A stretch of DNA of 64,000 nucleotides from Psychrobacillus sp040274765 (GCA_040274765.1 JBEMAY010000003.1:1-64000), one strand, 5' to 3'. Counted from the stretch's first letter, positions 32,336 through 42,091 are shown. Numbers and translations: made by a program. The notes: generated by a model not told the origin, from the sequence alone.

Positions 32336-34951
32336 ATGTGGTATAAAAAAAAGACGGAAGATATAGCAGCAGATCTTCAAGTTAATGTACAAGAGGGTCT
32401 AACCACAGATGAAGCACGACAGAGATTAGAGAAAAATGGTCCAAACCGTTTAGCAGCTGCTAAAAAGAAGTCATGGCTAGAAAGAATTTTTGCCCAGATT
32501 AATAATGTGCTTATTTATGTACTTATTGTTGCTGCAGTGGTTTCTGCTTTTGTAGGAGAAATAGCAGATGCAATTATTATTGGGATAGTAGTTATCATCA
32601 ATGCTGTTGTAGGTGTCATTCAAGAGTCGAAAGCGGAGGAAGCATTGGAAGCACTAAAAAATATGTCAACTCCAAAGGCTGTTGTCAAAAGAGATGGCCA
32701 AACCCAAGAGATAGATTCCATTGAGGTAGTATCAGGTGACATTATTATTGTAGGGGCAGGCTCGTATATACCATGTGATATTCGACTAATAGAATCTGCC
32801 AATCTAAAAGTGGAGGAAGCAGCTTTAACTGGAGAATCTGTTCCCGTTGAAAAGGATGCATATGCAACACTTAATGTAATAGATAAGTCAATTCCTCTAG
32901 GGGATCAAAAAAATATGTTATTCATGTCCACCCTGGTCACTGCAGGTAGAGGGACGGGTATAGCAGTCGGAACAGGAATGAACACCCAAATTGGTAAAAT
33001 AGCAGGCATGCTACATACGGGGGATGAGCAAACTCCATTACAAAAAAGCTTAGCTCAAGTAGGTAAGTATTTAGGTTTTGCAGCAATGGGCATTTCTTTA
33101 CTGATTTTCTTAATCGGAATGATTCAAGGAAGAGACTTATTAGAGATGTTTATGATTGCGATCAGTCTTGCAGTTGCTGCTATTCCTGAAGGTATGCCGG
33201 CTATTGTCTCTATTGTATTGGCAATTGGCGTACAAAGAATGATTAAACAACATGTAATCATTCGTAAGCTACCGGCGGTTGAGGCTTTAGGATCCGTAAA
33301 TGTAATCTGTTCTGATAAGACTGGCACGCTTACGCAAAACAAAATGACCGTTACAAAATTTTTCTTAAATGGAGAGACTCAGGAAATTGCTAACCTAAAA
33401 AAGGCTAGTACTGGGCATGAACGTTTAATGAAGATTTTTGTTTTATGTAATGATGCTACGTATACAAAGAGTGCAGCAACAGGAGATCCGACTGAAATTG
33501 CCCTAATTGCAGCAGGTGCCAGTCATGGAATAGAGAAAAATGTGCTAGAAGCTGAACTAAAAAGAGTTGCAGAAATTCCATTTGATTCTGAGCGAAAGTT
33601 AATGACTACGGTTCACACATCTGATGATGGCTATTTCTATATGACCAAAGGGGCGATAGATCGATTACTTGGTCGATGTAATAGAATTTGGAGTAATGGA
33701 GAAGTTAAACCATTAACTGAAGAAGATAAAGTAATCATTTTAAATGCATCTCACTCTATGTCTAGTGAGGCACTGCGAGTGTTAGCAGCAGCATATAAGG
33801 TGGATGCGGAGATCGGGCTGGAGCAGGCTGAAAATGATCTTATTTTCGTTGGATTCGTTGGAATGATTGATCCTCCTAGATTAGAGGTTAAAGATTCTAT
33901 TGCACTATGTAAGAGTGCAGGTATTCGTACAGTAATGATTACGGGAGATCATAAGGACACTGCATTTGCTATTGCCAAGGATCTTGGAATTGCTTCCTCT
34001 GATGCAGAGGTTATGGAAGGTGTTGAATTAGACTCTTTAGACCAAGCACAATTGGTTAAGACGTGTCAAAAGATCAATGTATTTGCTCGAGTTTCTCCAG
34101 AGCACAAGGTGAAAATCGTGCAAGCAATGAAGGCTGCTGGTAATACGGTTTCGATGACCGGAGATGGAGTGAACGATGCACCATCTTTAAAAGAGGCGGA
34201 TATAGGAGTTGCTATGGGTATAACCGGAACAGATGTAGCAAAAGGCGCCTCAGACATGGTACTTACAGATGATAATTTTTCTTCCATTGTAAAAGCGGTT
34301 GAAGAAGGTAGAAATATTTATAAAAATATTAAAAAGTCTATTATCTTCCTTTTGTCCTGTAATCTTGGCGAAATCATTGGATTGTTTTTTGCGATTATTG
34401 CTGGATGGCCGACTCCTTTACGTTCGATTCATATTTTATGGATTAACCTGGTGACGGATACTTTCCCAGCTCTTGCTCTTGGAATGGATCCAGAGGAACC
34501 TGGAGTAATGAAGGAGAAGCCGAGACCTAAAAAGGAGCAATTATTTCATGGGATGATTCCTTTCTTATTGTTGAACGGACTATTAATAGGTGTGATCACC
34601 TTAGCTGCCTTTTTAATTGGGCTAGAGGGAGTTACGAAGAATGTGTCAGAGGAAGTATTGGCCCATGCTCAGACGATGGCGTTTATCACGTTAAGCTTTT
34701 CTCAGCTAGTTCATTCCTTAAATTTCCGATCCATGAACCAGTCAGTGTTTAAAGCGGGGTTGTTTAAAAACAAGTTATTAATATATTCTATTTTGTTAGG
34801 TGTTGTCTTACAGGTTCTCATTGTTTCAGTTGGACCAATTGCAGATGTATTTAGTGTACAATCGCTACAACTAGAGGATTGGTTAATTGTTATTGGACTT
34901 AGCTTACTACCATTAATCGTAAATGAGGTAGTAAAGATTTTTAAAAAATAG
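32336..34951 (+). CDS. P-type Ca2+-transporting ATPase (type IIA)
   Basis: An 871-residue cation pump. Visible motifs are TGES in AALTGESVPVEK, the phosphorylated Asp in CSDKTGTLTQNK, KGA in FYMTKGAIDRL, and GDGVNDAPSLKEADIG. Ion-binding residues of Ca2+ pumps are present: AAIPEGMPA in M4, CNLGEI in M5 (Asn and Glu) and WINLVTDTFPALALGMDP in M6. This matches the SERCA-like bacterial group (B. subtilis YloB type). It exports Ca2+ (or possibly Mn2+) from the cytoplasm. A leader of about 115 bases and AAAGGAGGAG precede the start. Confidence 0.93.
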   Translation: MWYKKKTEDIAADLQVNVQEGLTTDEARQRLEKNGPNRLAAAKKKSWLERIFAQINNVLIYVLIVAAVVSAFVGEIADAIIIGIVVIINAVVGVIQESKAEEALEALKNMSTPKAVVKRDGQTQEIDSIEVVSGDIIIVGAGSYIPCDIRLIESANLKVEEAALTGESVPVEKDAYATLNVIDKSIPLGDQKNMLFMSTLVTAGRGTGIAVGTGMNTQIGKIAGMLHTGDEQTPLQKSLAQVGKYLGFAAMGISLLIFLIGMIQGRDLLEMFMIAISLAVAAIPEGMPAIVSIVLAIGVQRMIKQHVIIRKLPAVEALGSVNVICSDKTGTLTQNKMTVTKFFLNGETQEIANLKKASTGHERLMKIFVLCNDATYTKSAATGDPTEIALIAAGASHGIEKNVLEAELKRVAEIPFDSERKLMTTVHTSDDGYFYMTKGAIDRLLGRCNRIWSNGEVKPLTEEDKVIILNASHSMSSEALRVLAAAYKVDAEIGLEQAENDLIFVGFVGMIDPPRLEVKDSIALCKSAGIRTVMITGDHKDTAFAIAKDLGIASSDAEVMEGVELDSLDQAQLVKTCQKINVFARVSPEHKVKIVQAMKAAGNTVSMTGDGVNDAPSLKEADIGVAMGITGTDVAKGASDMVLTDDNFSSIVKAVEEGRNIYKNIKKSIIFLLSCNLGEIIGLFFAIIAGWPTPLRSIHILWINLVTDTFPALALGMDPEEPGVMKEKPRPKKEQLFHGMIPFLLLNGLLIGVITLAAFLIGLEGVTKNVSEEVLAHAQTMAFITLSFSQLVHSLNFRSMNQSVFKAGLFKNKLLIYSILLGVVLQVLIVSVGPIADVFSVQSLQLEDWLIVIGLSLLPLIVNEVVKIFKK

Positions 34952-34974
34952 ATAAAAGTTTAGGGGGAAATGTT

Positions 34975-35991
34975 ATGGGAGAGATGAAGCAACTAATAGA
35001 CACTGCTCAAAAAGAATCTCAGTTTTCAGGAAGTATACTACTCAAACAAGAGGATTCCGTGCTAGTAGAATCTACTTTCGGGTATGCTAACCGCTCGGAG
35101 CAGCTAAATAACACGAGAGACACTAGATTTGGAATTGCCTCAGGCTGTAAACTTTTCACTGCGGTTGCCATATGTCAGTTAGTAGATGCAGGGAAATTAG
35201 CTTATGACCAAAAATTAAAAGAAAGCTTATCTTACTCTTTCCCGGAATTTGATGAGTCAATAACTATTCATCATTTATTAACGCATACTTCAGGGATTCC
35301 AGACTACTTTGACGAAGAGGTTATGGATGACTTTGAAGAGCTATGGATTGAAAAACCGATGTACCATATGCGTAAGCTAGAGGACTTCTTGCCATTCTTT
35401 CAGAAGGGTAAGATGAAATTTACGCCAGGAGAACAATTTCATTACAACAACGCAGGTTATATCTTACTCGGTTTAATCGTAGAAGAAATTACAGGACAAT
35501 CGTTTCAGCAATATGTAGAGAAAAATATTTTTGAGAGAGCAGGAATGAAAGACTCAGGATATTTTGCCATGGATGCATTACCCGGTAATACGGCTTTAGG
35601 CTATATAGATTATGAGGACGGGACATGGAAAACGAATATTTATTCTCTACCAGTCCTTGGTGGGGCAGACGGTGGAGCTTTTACAACGGTACCGGATATG
35701 CTTCACTTTTGGGATGCCTTACTAGGCAATCAATTATTAGAGGAGCAAACAACTGCTGCTTTACTCCAACCATACGTACAAGAACAGGGTGATGATTATT
35801 ATGGATATGGAGTATGGATAAAGAAAGACGGGAACAATATTAGCAAGTACCACGTAATGGGATATGACCCGGGGGTTAGCTTTCATTCAGCCTATTATCC
35901 AGCTCAACAAATGACACTAGCTATTTGTTCCAATAAGTCTCAAGGTGCATTTGCTATGATGAAAGCAATAGAGCAAACGTACGAGCTTTAA
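34975..35991 (+). CDS. Serine hydrolase, class C beta-lactamase/esterase family
   Basis: A 338-residue protein of the AmpC-like (Beta-lactamase, Pfam) superfamily. The SxxK motif is IASGCKLFT (Ser-Gly-Cys-Lys, about residues 54-57), the YxN is HYNNAGY, and the third motif region is YHVMGYDPG. No signal peptide is seen. Such proteins are usually esterases or D-amino acid peptidases. It sits 24 bases after the Ca2+ ATPase and is likely co-transcribed. GGGGGAAATGTT precedes ATG. Confidence 0.85.
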   Translation: MGEMKQLIDTAQKESQFSGSILLKQEDSVLVESTFGYANRSEQLNNTRDTRFGIASGCKLFTAVAICQLVDAGKLAYDQKLKESLSYSFPEFDESITIHHLLTHTSGIPDYFDEEVMDDFEELWIEKPMYHMRKLEDFLPFFQKGKMKFTPGEQFHYNNAGYILLGLIVEEITGQSFQQYVEKNIFERAGMKDSGYFAMDALPGNTALGYIDYEDGTWKTNIYSLPVLGGADGGAFTTVPDMLHFWDALLGNQLLEEQTTAALLQPYVQEQGDDYYGYGVWIKKDGNNISKYHVMGYDPGVSFHSAYYPAQQMTLAICSNKSQGAFAMMKAIEQTYEL

Positions 35992-35992
35992 A

Positions 35993-36175
35993 CTATTTAC
36001 GATGCTTTCGTTCCTCTCGCTGTTTGCGTAATAGGGAATAAGCAAGGTAGAGCATGGATAATCCTATAAGGAGCGATAAGATAGAATAAACGATATTGTT
36101 TAGTCCATCTCCGAATACTAATAGGAGAAGAAAGACAGGAACAAGAATGTAAATGATCTTTTCTGGATTAAGCAT
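35993..36175 (-). CDS. Small two-helix membrane protein, 60 residues
   Basis: A short protein with two hydrophobic helices (about 5-21 and 28-45) and a basic tail (RKQREERKHRK). I start it at the ATG of 36175, after AAGGAGA; the longer frame to 36220 lacks a site. It converges with the serine hydrolase gene and its stop is only two bases away. Unknown function. Confidence 0.65.
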   Translation of the reverse strand: MLNPEKIIYILVPVFLLLLVFGDGLNNIVYSILSLLIGLSMLYLAYSLLRKQREERKHRK

Positions 36176-36271
36176 AAGTTTCTCTCCTTCTCTTTTTAAT
36201 CTCTCTATTATAGCGAACAAAGTAAGAAAATGCTCTGTAAAAATGATAAACTATATACGGAGGTGGACTTA

Positions 36272-36565
36272 GTGAATATAACATCTTATGAGGTTGAAAA
36301 GTTAAAGGATCCAACTGGAATAATTGCAGGGGATCGATATGAATTTTTATTGGGCTTTGAAGTTCCAGAGGATGACGAGTTATTTGAAGAGGCAGACTCA
36401 TTAGATTTAAGAGTTATTTTAGCTGTTTTAGATACAGGGTCAAAAATAGTTCAATATCACTTCCTAGATCGTAGTAATGGAAAAGTATTGGATTACGGCT
36501 TAGAAGAAAATGAAGAGTCTGTAGTGCTTGCTTTTTGCATGGAACACTATAGCGAGGCCGAATAA
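36272..36565 (+). CDS. Conserved hypothetical protein, 97 residues (possibly DUF6509)
   Basis: A small acidic protein without membrane segments, starting at a GTG 8 bases after GGAGG. The frame beginning at 36230 has no ribosome site. It reads NITSYEVEKLKDPTGIIAGD and later DLRVILAVLDTGSKIVQYHF. I associate this pattern with a family of small Bacillaceae proteins (perhaps DUF6509), from memory and with moderate certainty. A terminator hairpin follows at 36590-36620. Confidence 0.65.
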   Translation: MNITSYEVEKLKDPTGIIAGDRYEFLLGFEVPEDDELFEEADSLDLRVILAVLDTGSKIVQYHFLDRSNGKVLDYGLEENEESVVLAFCMEHYSEAE

Positions 36566-36589
36566 ACCATAAATAGCCTCAAATAATGG

Positions 36590-36620
36590 AAAACGTGAAT
36601 CGCTCTGATATCACGTTTTT
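36590..36620 (+). terminator. Terminator after the 97-residue gene
   Basis: aaaacgtga/tcacgtttt stem with a 13-base loop and a T-run. Confidence 0.8.
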
Positions 36621-36892
36621 TCATTTTACAGAGTAGATGAAGGTATAAGAGCTTAGATAACTAGATGAAAATAGCCGAGATATAAGTGGGAAATCCATAA
36701 CTCTCCTTTGGAAGGTTATATGTTTATTCACTGAACGAATAGTATGATTTTTTAAACAAGAAGAACTGATGGAATTGTATCAATTGAGGGATAATTAAGG
36801 AAATAGTTTTGCATTCCCTTTTAGTTTCCTTCTTATTTGAATTGATGTAAACTTAACTGAGAAGATTTTACATATAAAAGGTGGCTGTTTTG
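36621..36892. other. Intergenic stretch before the Mur ligase-like gene
   Basis: Together with the terminator before it, more than 300 bases without a gene. AT-rich, with no clear promoter, dyad or ORF seen beyond AAAAGGTGG before the downstream start. Confidence 0.4.
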
Positions 36893-38434
36893 ATGGAACT
36901 CACAAATTTGATGAATCAACTATCTATAATTGACGTCAAAAATGCTAATAATATAAGTATTACAGGACTTGCTTATAATTCACAGAAGGTGGAAAAGGGA
37001 CAAGTATTTGTTTGTATAAAAGGCTTTAAGGCAGACGGGCATAAATTTGCTGGACAAGCAGTGGAGAATGGTGCGGTGGCACTTGTGGTAGAGGAATTTA
37101 TAGAATCTCTGGATGTACCACAATACAAAGTGAAGGATGCACGCCAAGCTTTAGCTGCACTTGCGGCTGCTTATTATGATCATCCAACTCATAAGCTTAA
37201 AACGATAGGCATAACAGCAACTAATGGGAAGACATCTACCTCCTTCATGACTAATGCAATATTAGAGAACCATGGTCTAAAAACAGGTTTAATGGGTACT
37301 GTCGTAGTTAAAATTGGTGATTATGCAGAGCCCTCAGAGTTAACAACGCCAGAATCTCTTGATCTACAGCGATTTTACGCAAAAATGGTAGAGGAAGGCG
37401 TGACTCATGCTACAATGGAGGTTTCTTCCTCTGCTTTGGAGTTAAAACGAGTAGGCTGTGTAGATTTTGACATCGTGACCTTAAATAATATAAGTAGAGA
37501 GCATATCGACTTACACTCTTCCTTTGAAAAATATTTTGAACATAAATCTAGTCTTATTCGAGACGCTGGAGCAGACAAGGTAGCAATTCTAAACTTGGAT
37601 GACGCATACTCAGCATCTTTAACTAACAAAACAAAGGCTACGGTTATTACGATTGGTGTCGAAGATCAATCGGCAGATGTCATTTGCAGAGATTTAGATT
37701 TATCAACAGGAAGAGCAAAATTCAATCTAGTTATTCAACGTGATTTAGTTACGAATGACATGATTATACCAAAACAACAATTTTCCATTGAGCTATCTAC
37801 ACCAGGCTACCATTCCGTTTACAATTCTATGGTAAGTATTGTAGCTGGCATGTTATGTGGTGTTCCAGTGGAGACCATTCAAAAAAGCTTATTTGAATTT
37901 GTTGGGGTAGAGAGACGTTTTGAAATCATTTTTGAGGACGACTTTAAAATTATAGATGATCACTTTGCAAATAGTGGAAATATAGATATCACACTAGGTA
38001 CATTAGAAAAAATGGATTTTAATCGACTTTCCTTAGTGTATGCAATTCGTGGAGACAGAGGGGTAACTGTTAATCGCGAAAATGCAGAAGCTATCGCTAA
38101 ATGGGCACCAAGATTAGGTATTCATGAGATCACTGCGACCATCAGTAAATCGCATGTTACTAAAAAAGACGTGGTGTCAGAACAAGAGTTAGAAGTATTT
38201 AAAGAAGTAATGGACGAAGCAGGCATTACAGTTCATTTATATGAAGAGCTTCCAGAAGCTATTAGCTTTGGCTTAAGTGATGTTTCTGAAGGAGATCTTG
38301 TTCTGCTAGGTGGATGCCAAGGGATGGATTATGGTGCCAAGATTGCCTTGGAGCAGCTCGAATCGATTCGTCCAGATGTAGACAAAAAGAAATTATTTCA
38401 GCCTTTAGAAAAACGAGTGGCTGGAAATTCATAA
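36893..38434 (+). CDS. MurE-like Mur ligase paralogue, divergent
   Basis: A 513-residue three-domain Mur ligase. The N-terminal domain has SRKV-like NSQKVEKGQVFVCIKGFKADGH; the ATPase P-loop is GITATNGKTSTSF (about 107-120), with TTPESLDLQRFYAKM and EVSSSALELKRV as in MurE, and HIDLHSSFEKYF. In MurE the third domain has DYAHTP and GCGGDRD; here the equivalents are IIDDHFANSG and YAIRGDRGV. The DNPR substrate motif for meso-DAP is not seen. It therefore looks like a MurE relative with altered amino acid or nucleotide partner, not the housekeeping enzyme. Start chosen at the ATG 36893, after AAGGTGG. Confidence 0.8.
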   Translation: MELTNLMNQLSIIDVKNANNISITGLAYNSQKVEKGQVFVCIKGFKADGHKFAGQAVENGAVALVVEEFIESLDVPQYKVKDARQALAALAAAYYDHPTHKLKTIGITATNGKTSTSFMTNAILENHGLKTGLMGTVVVKIGDYAEPSELTTPESLDLQRFYAKMVEEGVTHATMEVSSSALELKRVGCVDFDIVTLNNISREHIDLHSSFEKYFEHKSSLIRDAGADKVAILNLDDAYSASLTNKTKATVITIGVEDQSADVICRDLDLSTGRAKFNLVIQRDLVTNDMIIPKQQFSIELSTPGYHSVYNSMVSIVAGMLCGVPVETIQKSLFEFVGVERRFEIIFEDDFKIIDDHFANSGNIDITLGTLEKMDFNRLSLVYAIRGDRGVTVNRENAEAIAKWAPRLGIHEITATISKSHVTKKDVVSEQELEVFKEVMDEAGITVHLYEELPEAISFGLSDVSEGDLVLLGGCQGMDYGAKIALEQLESIRPDVDKKKLFQPLEKRVAGNS

Positions 38435-38439
38435 GATAA

Positions 38440-38475
38440 AAAGCAGTCCCACGTGTAATATGTGTGGACTGCTTT
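38440..38475. terminator. Bidirectional terminator
   Basis: aaagcagtcc/ggactgcttt stem with inner complementary cac/gtg. Separates the Mur ligase-like gene from converging rluF. Confidence 0.9.
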
Positions 38476-38481
38476 CTTTTA

Positions 38482-39186
38482 CTATCGTTTAGGGTGATAG
38501 TCTAATTCTGCGAATAGCTCTTTTCTTTCCTGATCAGTTAAATCACGCCATTCACCAATGGCAAGACCATCAACGGAAATGTTCATAATCCGAACGCGTT
38601 GTAATCTTTTAACTGTAAATCCTAACGCAGAACACATTCTACGAATTTGGCGATTTAAGCCTTGAGTTAAAATAATATTAAATGTTTTTGGTCCAATTTT
38701 TTTTACCTTGCATGGTAGAGTCGTAGTATCTAGAATGTTGACTCCAGAGGACATTTTTTCGATAAATGTTTCTGTGATCTTCTCGTTGACTGTTACAATA
38801 TACTCCTTTTCATGCTTATTTTCGGCACGAAGAATTTCATTTACAATGTCCCCGTCGTTTGTAAGTAATATTAAGCCGTCAGAATCTTTGTCTAATCGAC
38901 CAATATGAAAAATGCGGAGTGGGTGATTAACAAAGTCTACGATGTTTCCCTTAATATTGCGCTCCGTTGTGCTAGTGATACCTACTGGCTTATTTAAAGC
39001 AAGGTATACTAAAGGCTGCTCTACAGTTACTGGCTTTCCATCTACACGTACATCATCGCCAGCCTCTACTCTACTTCCTAGTTCGGCTACTGAACCATTA
39101 ATGGTTACCTTGCCCTCTGATATCCATTTATCTGCTCCGCGTCTTGACACGATGCCAGCTTCACTTAAATACTTATTAATACGCAT
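38482..39186 (-). CDS. rluF: 23S rRNA pseudouridine synthase RluF
   Basis: A 234-residue RsuA-family pseudouridine synthase. The N-terminal S4 domain begins MRINKYLSEAGIVSRRGAD. The catalytic motif is FHIGRLDKDSDGLILLTNDG, with the nucleophilic Asp in GRLDKDSDG. The Q-G-L-N-R-Q-I-R-R-M motif is QGLNRQIRRMCSALG. The best match by length and sequence is RluF (position 2604). I prefer the ATG at 39186 (after AGGTGTTATATT) to the frame start at 39243. Confidence 0.92.
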   Translation of the reverse strand: MRINKYLSEAGIVSRRGADKWISEGKVTINGSVAELGSRVEAGDDVRVDGKPVTVEQPLVYLALNKPVGITSTTERNIKGNIVDFVNHPLRIFHIGRLDKDSDGLILLTNDGDIVNEILRAENKHEKEYIVTVNEKITETFIEKMSSGVNILDTTTLPCKVKKIGPKTFNIILTQGLNRQIRRMCSALGFTVKRLQRVRIMNISVDGLAIGEWRDLTDQERKELFAELDYHPKR

Positions 39187-39280
39187 AATATAACACCTAC
39201 TTTTCTTTGTGGTATTAGTATAACAAATTAGTGAAACTTTCATGGGTTTTAAGCAGTAAAAAAGTAAAGGAGTGGGTGAA

Positions 39281-40243
39281 ATGTTGATGATACAAAAAGT
39301 AGAGCATAATTATAATAAGTTGAAAGAGGTTTTAGGATGGTCAGTGGATAAAAGAGTAACACTGTCCCTTGCTGGTTATTATACGTCCTTAGAAAAAGAC
39401 GTAGATCCAGTTCGCTTTAACAAGATAAAAGAGATTATGAAGAACAGAGTAAGTGTGTTCTCTCCCTTACGTTCCCACCTTCAGCCATTGTTTACTTCTG
39501 TTCTAGATGTAAGTGGCCAAGAACCGGAAGACGCAGTCGATCAGTTATTACGGAAGGTAGAGGAATTGAAGAAAAAATCATTTAAGATGAATGATTACAC
39601 GTACATTGCTGCGCTGATGATGTCAGATGAACCAGAAAAGTGGGATTTTGAAATTAGTAGAGCAATGGAGCTTATGTCAGCGATGAAGGTCCATCATCGT
39701 TTCTTGACTAACAGTGATGATTATCCATTTGCTATCTTTTTAGGCAAGCTTGAAGGGGATATTACAACGAGGGCAGCGACCATGAATAGATATTATGAGG
39801 AGTTAAAAAATCATAAATTTTATCCTGGAAACGAGCTCCAGTGGTTATCTCAAGTACTTACTTATGCAAATGCGGGGTATAATGAAGACACAGTACCAAG
39901 GGTAGTAGTGATTAGGGATGGTTTTAAAAGTGTGAAGATTAAATTCTCTCTTCATCAGTACCCACTTCTTGGTTTCATGGCTGCTCTTAAATTAAATGAA
40001 AATCAATTAATGGATATAGTAGAAACCTACAGAGCATTGACTAATCTGAAACTTTTTACTTGGTATAAGGAGTCAGCGCTTCCTATTGCTCTTGGACTGA
40101 CTTTGAATTCTTCTAGGGACCTATATAAAACTACAGCAATATCAATGACTACCTCCCTTGAAATACTTTTGCAGGCTCAACAGGCTATGATGATTTCATC
40201 TATTGCAGCGACAAGTTTTGCATCTTCTTCCAACTCAAATTAA
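39281..40243 (+). CDS. DUF4003 family protein
   Basis: A 320-residue soluble, helical protein recognised as DUF4003 by its overall form. Typical stretches are FSPLRSHLQPLFTSVL, MNDYTYIAALMMSDEPEKW and FYPGNELQWLSQVLTYANAG, and a Ser-rich tail closes it. The biochemical role is unknown. The ATG at 39281 is preceded by AAAGGAG at a good distance; the GTG nine bases earlier lies too close to the site. No clear operon partner; the thioesterase gene starts 75 bases later on the same strand. Confidence 0.8.
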   Translation: MLMIQKVEHNYNKLKEVLGWSVDKRVTLSLAGYYTSLEKDVDPVRFNKIKEIMKNRVSVFSPLRSHLQPLFTSVLDVSGQEPEDAVDQLLRKVEELKKKSFKMNDYTYIAALMMSDEPEKWDFEISRAMELMSAMKVHHRFLTNSDDYPFAIFLGKLEGDITTRAATMNRYYEELKNHKFYPGNELQWLSQVLTYANAGYNEDTVPRVVVIRDGFKSVKIKFSLHQYPLLGFMAALKLNENQLMDIVETYRALTNLKLFTWYKESALPIALGLTLNSSRDLYKTTAISMTTSLEILLQAQQAMMISSIAATSFASSSNSN

Positions 40244-40318
40244 AGAAGGAGTGCTATACTAAGTAAGTAAGAATAAGAAAGACATACACAGGAAGTTAAA
40301 CAGCAAGGAGAGATTTTC

Positions 40319-40792
40319 ATGAACACAAATCCAATGAGTCAATCAAGAACAATTCAAACCCATTTAATCTTACCTCCAGATACTAATCATCATGAAACTA
40401 TATTTGGTGGCAAGGTTTTAGCATTTATAGATGAAATAGCAGCAATTACTGCTATGAAACATGCAAAAGGAGCTGTTGTGACTGCTTCTATTGATTCCGT
40501 AGACTTTTTATCTTCCGCAAAAGTTGGAGATGTAATTGAATTAGATGCAATCGTATCCTCAACAGGACGCAGTTCAATGGAGGTATACGTTCGAGTAACA
40601 TCCATGAATCTATTAACGGGAGAAGAAAAACTCACAACCGAATCATTCCTGACAATGGTTGCAGTAGATGAAGAAGGAAAACCAGTCCCAGTCCCAGGCA
40701 TTCATCCAGAAACGGAAGACGAAAAACGTTTGTATGAAACAGGACCAGCAAGAAGGGCACATCGTAAACAACGTCTAGCGATGAAATATTAA
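40319..40792 (+). CDS. Acyl-CoA thioesterase, YkhA-type hotdog
   Basis: A 157-residue hotdog-fold thioesterase. Sequence NHHETIFGGKVLAFIDEIAAI contains the HxxxxFGG and the catalytic Asp of the acyl-CoA hydrolase (YciA/YkhA) family; SVDFLSSAKVGDVIELDA is the second conserved block. It hydrolyses medium/long-chain or branched acyl-CoA to free acid and CoA. AAGGAGAG precedes ATG. The downstream membrane protein begins 16 bases later. Confidence 0.92.
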   Translation: MNTNPMSQSRTIQTHLILPPDTNHHETIFGGKVLAFIDEIAAITAMKHAKGAVVTASIDSVDFLSSAKVGDVIELDAIVSSTGRSSMEVYVRVTSMNLLTGEEKLTTESFLTMVAVDEEGKPVPVPGIHPETEDEKRLYETGPARRAHRKQRLAMKY

Positions 40793-40808
40793 AAACTGAG
40801 GTGACTGT

Positions 40809-41183
40809 ATGCAAAAGCTGATAGATGATAATTATAAGTACTTAATGATTTTGTTTCTTGGCATCTATTTAATAAATTCTATTTATCTCCATGAGATGAT
40901 GATTACAGTTATGGTTATTCTTTTAGTAATTATTTTAGAATTATTTATACATCGTCACCAAATGAAGCAACTTAGTTATATGCAGATTGCCATCATGGGT
41001 ATTGTAGTTATTGCTGGAATTGCTGGGCTTATCTATTTGCTAGTTACGCTTCAAATCTTTTTAAATACATTTAACCTTCCCCACCCTGTTGAGACTATTA
41101 TAGTAGTTTTATTTCTAGCGTTTGGCCTGTATATTTTGTGGCAATTTTTACGAAAGTTATTTAAGCGTGCACTTGAACATTAA
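40809..41183 (+). CDS. Small membrane protein, about four helices
   Basis: A 124-residue hydrophobic protein with four predicted transmembrane helices (about 10-25, 31-47, 58-82 and 95-115) and a basic C-terminus. No recognised family. ATG follows GAGGTGACTGT. It is linked to the thioesterase gene (16-base gap) and ends at a strong terminator. Confidence 0.75.
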   Translation: MQKLIDDNYKYLMILFLGIYLINSIYLHEMMITVMVILLVIILELFIHRHQMKQLSYMQIAIMGIVVIAGIAGLIYLLVTLQIFLNTFNLPHPVETIIVVLFLAFGLYILWQFLRKLFKRALEH

Positions 41184-41188
41184 AAACA

Positions 41189-41215
41189 CCCTCCAAAGAG
41201 AAATCTTTAGGAGGG
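41189..41215 (+). terminator. Terminator after the small membrane protein
   Basis: ccctcc aaaga/tcttt aggaggg stem with small loop gaaa, followed by a run of eight T. Confidence 0.93.
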
Positions 41216-41271
41216 ATTTTTTTTGAAACTATTTCCGTAAAGTAATCGTAAAAGAGAGAGGGGGGATGTAG

Positions 41272-42081
41272 ATGAAACATATTTATGAACGGACAGCTAA
41301 ATATGCTAAAATTGCCTCTATTACTGTTTTAATAGTTTACATAGCAGTAATTCTGAGTTTTAGAGAGACGTTATTAACTGATTGGGAATTACATATATCT
41401 ATAGGATGGACGCTTCTCATCTTCTTCAGTTTAGCTTTCTTGTTTCAGCAAGCGGCGAACAAATTACCTGCAGAGCAGAACACAGTTGTAGAACAAGCTT
41501 CCTCTGGATTTACACTAAAGGAGCTAAACTTTCAAAGCGACATCTCCATTATTCCGAGGAGTTTTTTAGTATCTTCAACTGGTGAAAGGCTTTATAGTAT
41601 CAGTCCTACGGTAGAACAGCCGGTCGTAAGAAGATTGAATGCATTCCCACTTATCCGAAAAGGAATGATAATTCCAGTAACTTATGATGTTCTCACAATG
41701 GATGGTCAGTTGGTCAGCAAGTTTACTATGGCAAACAAACTTAAATTTATGGAAATACAAGTGTTTGATCACCATCAAGTACACCTTTCAACGGCAGTAC
41801 TGCCAGTTTTTTCAGTAAAAAATAGAGCACTAGTATTTGATCCGAATCGAGAAAAAACACACCAAATGGAAGCAAAGAGTGTCTACGGTGATATAGATGT
41901 CAATGATTTCAATGGTAAAAGATTAGCGACCTATCGTTTTGGTATGTTTCCATATGCAACGCACCCAGCCTTTGAACTGCAAGGGAATAATGTTCATGTT
42001 TCATTAGCAGAAGGTCTTTCAAATGTAGAAAAACTAACTTTTACAGCTTTGTTTTATTATTGGACAGCTAATCAGTCATGA
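41272..42081 (+). CDS. Two-helix membrane protein with soluble C-terminal domain, unknown
   Basis: A 269-residue protein with two membrane helices (about 14-30 and 42-58) and a beta-rich soluble region of about 200 residues (IIPRSFLVSSTGERLYSI, RKGMIIPVTYDVLTMDG). The order and form suggest an anchored cytoplasmic or external domain. I do not recognise a family; a tubby-like fold is possible but not supported. ATG follows GAGAGGGGGG. A terminator follows. Confidence 0.7.
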   Translation: MKHIYERTAKYAKIASITVLIVYIAVILSFRETLLTDWELHISIGWTLLIFFSLAFLFQQAANKLPAEQNTVVEQASSGFTLKELNFQSDISIIPRSFLVSSTGERLYSISPTVEQPVVRRLNAFPLIRKGMIIPVTYDVLTMDGQLVSKFTMANKLKFMEIQVFDHHQVHLSTAVLPVFSVKNRALVFDPNREKTHQMEAKSVYGDIDVNDFNGKRLATYRFGMFPYATHPAFELQGNNVHVSLAEGLSNVEKLTFTALFYYWTANQS

Positions 42082-42091
42082 TTTAAATAAG

